Position numbers and translations under genes: made by a program. Below the pieces are notes generated by a model. It did not search any database. It saw nothing but the letters and a program-made list of their open reading frames with translations, and was not told the DNA's origin. A stretch of 64,000 bases of DNA from Volvox africanus (lineage: Eukaryota > Chlorophyta > Chlorophyceae > Chlamydomonadales > Volvocaceae): assembly GCA_030268105.1 (NCBI GenBank), contig BSDZ01000021.1, forward strand, positions 1,674,001 to 1,738,000, given 5' to 3'. Shown one piece after another: positions 58,159 to 64,000 of this stretch. Every line of letters starts with the position of its first letter. Within the stretch, counting starts at the first letter, position 1.

Positions 58159-60199
58159 TGCACGCCGCCTCACACTCGCGCTCCGGCAGTCCCGTAAATG
58201 CGCTTTTGGGGAGAAGAATCAGATAATGCGGGCGTGTAGTTCACCTTTCCTCTCCTAAGTTCCAAGACCGCCAGCTTGAAACGCAAGGGTGAGTTCCTTC
58301 TCTTTCTGCTCGGAAAACGTAACCATTCACAACTCCTAATTTGCGTGCCTTTGATATAAAATCTGAAGGCCAGGGCTTGCCTGAGCACAAAGACCCGTTC
58401 AGCTGTCTCACACTGTCCTGGTCTCCTCATAGGGTACGGTGCAAAATGAGACGCCAACAATCTTTTTGTTATTTTCTCCGGCATTATACTATCACTCCAA
58501 GCTGCGAGGACGGGCACTATGAACAAAGTTACACACGTTCTTTGCAAACCTACATTCCTGTCAGTTGCATGTTAGTTAAATTAATATAACATCTTAATAA
58601 ATATTGCTGTAATAGTGCAATCTTTGCAAACGGGAGGAGATTTGGCTCATTGCGTACATTACGGAAATCGTATTCGTACAGCTGTACGCGTACTCAGTCT
58701 TGCCGTATCCCGTATGCACCTGCCAAATTTCTCGATTTAAGGACCCACAGATATCCCTTCCTTCGGCTAGGTGTTCAAGCACTTATATGCTTAAAAAGTT
58801 TGTTTCTTGAGGAGCAGACTACCTTGGTTCTAAAGTTTCGCGATGCATACGTTCTGAAGTTAAGCTCTATGACATGCTAAATAATATAACATTTTATCTT
58901 TCATAAACACATATTTTACCCCGCTAGGGTTCGAGAGGGTTGCCCGGGGCATTCTTACTATGATTTCGGAATATAATCACCTGTGAGACCCCCTCTACGT
59001 CCGACCATTCGTAACCGTAGGCATGGCATTATAACCTTTCACGGGGTAAGAAAACGACCCTTTTTTTGGTTTCGCTATTGCCAACCGAGCGGAGGGCTTG
59101 CTTCAGGTGGATAATGATGCCGGCCGATATGAGGTGCTGTGAAGAAGGCGCAGAGCAGGATACGATTGTACGCCCCGTGTTTTGAGAACTGGTAAATGTG
59201 CGTGGCGTGAATGCACGCACGTTGCGGTCCTGTGCATAGTATGTAGGCAGGATGCGCGTCCTGTTATGCCCAAGCCAACCTGCTCTCGACAACACTACGG
59301 TTTGCATATTGCGTCGTGTTGCTTGCATGTGCGTTACAAGACATCTAGCAACACACCAACCTGGATGCCATCAAACGGCAAAAGGATGCGCCACTTGCCC
59401 CTGAAGACGGTCACGCATGCAAGGGCATGCCAGTGTGCCCTGGCTGATGGCGACTGTTCTCCCTGGGCTGCAAAACAATATAAGCATCACCACACGCAGG
59501 TGCCCTAACCTGGCGCCCTTATACGCGGCACCACGTCAGGCGTCAGCGCCCTTCTCTGGACTCCTGACGACCCACAAGACCAAATAATGGAATTGATTAT
59601 GCAGCTTAACATGACACGCCACAGGGCAATACCGCCCTTGTCACTCCATTTACGAAGTATATCAATCGAGACATGATGCACGGAATGGTATTACCGCATA
59701 TGCCCAGCGCTCGTTCAAGCGTCATACTTGCAGAGGCTTAGCCAAGGCTTGAACTAAGCACCGCACCATACCCCTCACGACCGGAAGGCGCTCACTCCTC
59801 CGCCATTGCCCTATGTTGCCCTCCCCAGGGCCGCCTCAGCGGCCTCGTAAGGGCTACCACCCCACCATGCCGGACACCTCACAAGTTAAGACGTCACGAG
59901 CTGTCCAAGCTGGCCCGATCGCCACAACCTCTTACCGGATATCCAGTGCGCTGCGCGCTCTGTGCAGCACATATTCGTGCGACCACTCCGCAATACGTAG
60001 TCAAACTCCAATTCAAGCAGATCTTTTTACGTCCCCACTCAATACCCCGCTTACAGCTTGCACGCCGTTGATTTGTCCTCCAATGACCCCTAACGATCGC
60101 TGCTGTCATCCTATATGTCAGATGCGAAGCATATATAAAAAAACGCAAACTAATCAATTTGACTAACGCCAAAACATAGTCACAGCGAGCAGTAGCGGG
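58159..60199. other. Intergenic stretch
   Basis: Nothing codes convincingly here. It holds the upstream region of the kinase-like gene and the end of the MORN gene's 3' UTR. Open frames near 58.2-58.5, 59.0-59.5 and 59.8-60.2 kb lack family or splice support. Confidence 0.45.
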
Positions 60200-60204
60200 T
60201 TACA
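60200..60204 (-). terminator. Candidate UGUAA polyadenylation signal for the MORN gene
   Basis: TTACA on the plus strand (TGTAA in gene orientation) lies about 58 bases past the stop codon. This is a pentamer match only. Confidence 0.3.
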
Positions 60205-60261
60205 AACAGACACCACGCCGTGCACATAAGCCAGTATGATGGCTCAGGTTTGCGGTTCTGT

Positions 60262-63200
60262 TTAAGGGGTCGCAGTAACTACCGGCACGCCTGCTCCTTG
60301 TGTCCGCAGGAGTGTGACTGCTGCATCTAGACGCGCCGCTAAATCGCAGGCCTTCCGCCGTGCCTGCTGCGCTAACGAGGCGCTCGCTTGTGCCTGGCTT
60401 AGCACCGAACGCAGCCTTGTCTGAATAGGGCTAGCCATGTCCCAGTGACTCGCGGCACGCTTACGTGCGTCGACTGCGGCCTGCACAATTAATCCAGGCC
60501 ACGCTATGGTTCTGAGTAGGGGATGGAGAATTAATAATTATTGCCCGTCATTAACACACAGGACTCAGGCCATCGTTCCAAGGTTGCTCTGTGACATATG
60601 CTTGACAGCTTTTATAGGCTTGTATGGTCGAAACTTCCAGAACGAAACTTGCACTGGCGGGTTTTGAGAGACCGGCATAGGGAAAGCATTACCCTACCAA
60701 GCGCAGCGGAGCGATATCAAATGAGATCGATTTATGTTGCGACCTGTTGCCAGGTGCTTAAATACCGAAATCTGGCGCCAGATTCATCAAACGACGTCTT
60801 ACGTTCACCTGGCCACCTCGTAACCCACCTGAACAGCTAAGTCACGGGCCTCCAGCGCCTGCTGCAATGAACGGCTGTTGTCTTCAGAAGCCTTGGCAGC
60901 AGCGTCGCCATTAAGAGGCTGTACCCAGATGGGCTTACCCTCTGACCAGAGCCCCATAAAACGATTCCCTGTAATTCGAAAAGGTGCGCACAATGAAGCG
61001 CCGACGCAAACACATAGCGGACACGTGAAAGGCAGACAGGAGTTCGAAAGTAGAAGTCCGGCAGTAACAGAGGACGCATGGTAGAGATGAAATCTGACAA
61101 GCCTCTAAAAATGGATACCCCAGAAACTAGGAGAAGATCCAAATGCATATGATCCAAAGGGACTAAGAGTGCTGTCCATCAAACAATCTTACGGGCAGCG
61201 AACAGAAACACATTATGCTTCGGATATGTGGCACATCTCGCAGCATCTTTGCAACATCAACGCACCATTATCAACTGTGTAGACACTCCATCCGTGCTTT
61301 TTGCCCTGCTGCCATTGGCCCTGGTAGCATTGCCCGCTAGCAAAGTGGTAGGTGCCATGGCCATGGGGCAGGTCTTCGAAGTACTGCCCCTCGTACCGAT
61401 CGCCATTGGGGAAGGAGTATACGCCATGGCCGTGCCGCTTCCCACGCTGGTAATCGCCAACGAAGTTGCTATCGTCAGTGCACTAAGGGGAGCAAGAAGG
61501 GAGGGGTGCCAAATTAATTGCACAGTATTCGACGTTGGACCTCTACCCATTTACTTTCCGATGGCTGTTGTTGTTTTTACTACAGATGGCTACACATCAC
61601 CGTCGACCGCCCGTTACAGCAAAGCGTCCCCTCTAAACCATCAACCTCCCCTAGAGTTAAAATTAGCAAATCCCAGCCCACGACTGATTGTTGATGCACC
61701 CAATCGATGCGGTCCACGCTGCCACAATCGCACCTGCTGCATTCCGCTTCCATCTCGAAGGCCCTTGCCCCAATGCCCCTCGTAATAATCGCCATTGTAA
61801 AAGCGGCACACGCCCCAGCCATTGCGCAAACCGCCCGTGTACTCCCCATGGTACGTTGAGCCCTTGGCGAATGTCTCGGCACCCGTGCCATTGTACACAG
61901 CATTACGCCATTGCCCCTCATAGCGCCCCTCATGCCTACAGTCAAGGACCGGGCATGGCATCAAATCGTGCAGCGAGAGGTCTCAAATGTATTTAGTAGT
62001 CACAGCTCCAATCATGTGTAGTGCTCGATATGTGGATGTCGAAGGCGCAGGAGGGGCAACGGCTGAGAGCGGGAACAGACCTTCTAGTGGAACATCTAAG
62101 TTAGTCCTCAGGGTCACGTATGTGCCACTCAAGTGCATACTTCAAAACCATCTTCGCCTCCAAAGGGGTTGCGTTGAAGTCCAAGTTCTCAATTTTCACG
62201 GCTGGCCCGTGCGCCATTCGAATGTACACATGGCATACACACACCTGCCAACTCACCTGAACGTATACACGCCGTGTCCATCCATCCGGTCGTCTCGAAA
62301 CTCCCCCTCAAACACGTCAGCGTTAATGAAGTGGTACACCCCTTCGCCATTTTTTTTGTTGCATACATACCGACCCTACATAGCACCGAACGAATCAAAA
62401 AGGGTTTACGGGGGGTTCGAGTTCAGGTGGGCCTAACGTTCATCCAGTTGCACTAGCGCAACTTCACCGTGGACTGCGCACACCCAGGACCAGGTTGCCA
62501 GCAGGTCTGTGTGCTTGGGAAGGAGGATCGCATTTGTAATTATACAAAAATCATTGCAATACTGCCTCCCGGTTTATTGATGTGCTTTGTGAGCACCTCC
62601 ATCCGCAGTTCCAACGCGGACTACTCTTTAAACCCTAAGATAACACACCTTGTAGATGTCGCCGTTGCGTAGCTGCTTCAGTTGGTACTCGCCCAGCTTG
62701 AAAACACGTGCCTTGCGACTGCTGCCTGTACTGACTCCACCGGTGGAGCCATCGCCGCCTCCGGTGGAGCCGCCATCACCACCGATTGTAATGCCCGTGT
62801 GCCGGAAGTACGTTGCTGTCAGCGCCGCGAGCTCCCTGTCCGTACAGAAGTAGCATATATCAAAATGCATATAGGGCCAAAGAGCTACAGCGCTTCCGTG
62901 TGCACTTTTGGTTTTATTAAACAACAACGTGCAATCCAAGATCAGGGAGGAAAAAGCAAGGAGGCCGAGGTCCAAACGGCACTATGCGGGTGCCAGTCTC
63001 ACGCACAGTTGTCCTGAGCCATGTTTCGTAGCTGAGCATGGCTTGTTCTGTATCTAACAACATAGGAACAATCATCCTCCCCTCGACACCGCCCGTAGCG
63101 CCTTGTCCCCAAGCCATGTCTCGCGTCCTACTTAGACTCCGGCCTTTCATATTGGCTAGGCGACCCACTTGTGGATATCTTGCACCAGCGCAAACTGTGC

Positions 63201-64000
63201 TATGCCCACTGCCTTGAGATGACTATCTAATTGGGCGGTGCTGCACAACTTGCGCTGCTCATCCGTTAGGTGCCTCTGCGGAGCGGTGCCAGAAGAAGCC
63301 GGGGTGCCCCGGTCGGGGTGGGGACTGCCAACGCCTCCGGTGGCGCCGGGCTCTTCCACAGGCATTTTCAACACCTCCTCCGTTCTGCTACTGAGCGTCC
63401 GAAGGCGATCCTCGTGAAAGTGAGCGCGCTGCAAACGGGCATGGCGACGATATGGACATAACAAAAGAGGCCGTGCAGGCTATGTAGACCGATGTTAAGG
63501 CGAAAACCCAGCTCACATCCGTAGCCCAAACATTTCGTTATGGAACAGGACTATGGCGATTTCCATTCCCACTAGTTGCTGGCATCCTCACCTGAAGGAG
63601 GACAGCCGCCTCCGCCAAGAAATTCCGAGTCGCCTGCGTGTTGCCGGTCCCAGGCGAACCCGGCGGTACTGTTCCTGCAGGTGCAGACCTGCCAGGTGAC
63701 GCAACCATTTCCAACGCGGCAGAAGGCGATGCCGTGCGGCTTCGCGGCTGGTGGTGCTGCTCCGTTGTATGTGTTGCCTGGCTGTACGCTTGCACATCGC
63801 TTAGCAGCAACACCGTGTGTTCAAGCAATGTTTGCAACGCGTCCTGTAGACTCCGCACCTTACCGCACAGCGCTGGCGAGCAGCTAAGGGCAGATGCTGC
63901 ATCTTGCGACGCGGGTTTTGAAGGATCGGATGGCTGCGGTGAGTGCACTGCCTCCGTGAGCAGCGTGTCATATGATCCGAGCGCCTTGTCAACCGCCTGC
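60262..64000 (-). CDS. MORN-repeat protein (5' part beyond the window)
   Basis: Exons in transcript order: >64000-63592, 63428-63169, 62835-62649, 62375-62257, 61935-61734, 61482-61266, 60968-60829 and 60480-60262. All seven junctions are in phase. The first two exons in the window encode Ser/Ala/Pro-rich and helical sequence (VRSLQDALQTLLEHTVLLL, HFHEDRLRTLSSRTEEVL). Next comes a tandem array of MORN repeats (YxGxxxxGxxxGxGxxxxxxG): FKLGEYQLKQLRNGDIYKG, NGEGVYHF, DGHGVYTF, HEGRYEGQW, HGEYTGGLRNGWG, YYEGHWGKGLRDG, VGDYQRGKRHGHG, YEGQYFEDLPHGHG, YQGQWQQGKKHGW and FMGLWSEGKPIW. A helical Ala/Gln/Arg-rich tail of about 110 residues ends the protein. MORN arrays form elongated beta-sheets that act as scaffolds, often in flagella, basal bodies or at membranes. 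The specific partner is unknown. The start codon lies outside the window. Confidence 0.87.

Overview
This window comes from the nuclear genome of a colonial or unicellular volvocine green alga (Chlamydomonadales, of the Volvox/Gonium/Chlamydomonas kind). The evidence is two pherophorin genes (cell-wall or extracellular-matrix hydroxyproline-rich glycoproteins found in this group), many short exons joined by GT-AG introns, low-complexity Ala/Gly/Ser insertions in otherwise conserved enzymes, candidate UGUAA polyadenylation signals, and intergenic DNA that is less GC-rich than the exons. No bacterial-style operons, rRNA genes or CRISPR arrays were seen. All gene models below were assembled by eye from family similarity, splice sites and reading-phase closure; no search was run.

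Layout. 1-5.9 kb: repeat-rich DNA with a decayed LINE-type retrotransposon on the minus strand and several copies of a short conserved LINE-like 3' tail. 5.9-18.6 kb: two pherophorin genes facing each other tail to tail (plus strand 5924-10069, minus strand 13501-18628) with the same six-exon skeleton. The second carries two very long Ser-Pro rods, two cysteine modules, and one apparent extra base in an 11-G run. 20.8-24.6 kb: a TcdA/CsdL-type E1-like enzyme (minus). 25.7-30.9 kb: a leucine-rich-repeat plus coiled-coil protein (plus). 31.4-33.4 kb: RAD51 (plus, nine exons). 34.7-40.1 kb: a class-3 (diacylglycerol-lipase-like) lipase (minus, 5' end unresolved). 42.3-43.8 kb: a DCC-family (DUF393) thiol-disulfide oxidoreductase-like protein (plus). 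45.1-47.9 kb: a triose-phosphate/nucleotide-sugar-type transporter (plus). 49.5-52.4 kb: a DUF1990 protein (plus). 55.6-58.2 kb: an N-acetylglucosamine-kinase-like protein (minus) that seems to have lost key kinase residues. 60.3-64 kb: a MORN-repeat protein (minus) that runs off the right edge.

How the genes relate. Apart from the pherophorin pair there is no obvious functional cluster; the rest is a typical mix of housekeeping and algal genes. The points most worth following up are the mirror-image pherophorin pair with its domain duplication and G-run frameshift, and two enzyme-family genes (lipase and sugar kinase) whose active-site motifs look degenerate although their exons remain open and in phase. 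The decayed LINE with its scattered tails is also of interest. The 5' ends of the LRR, lipase and MORN genes, and the stretch 52.4-55.6 kb, could not be resolved from sequence alone.
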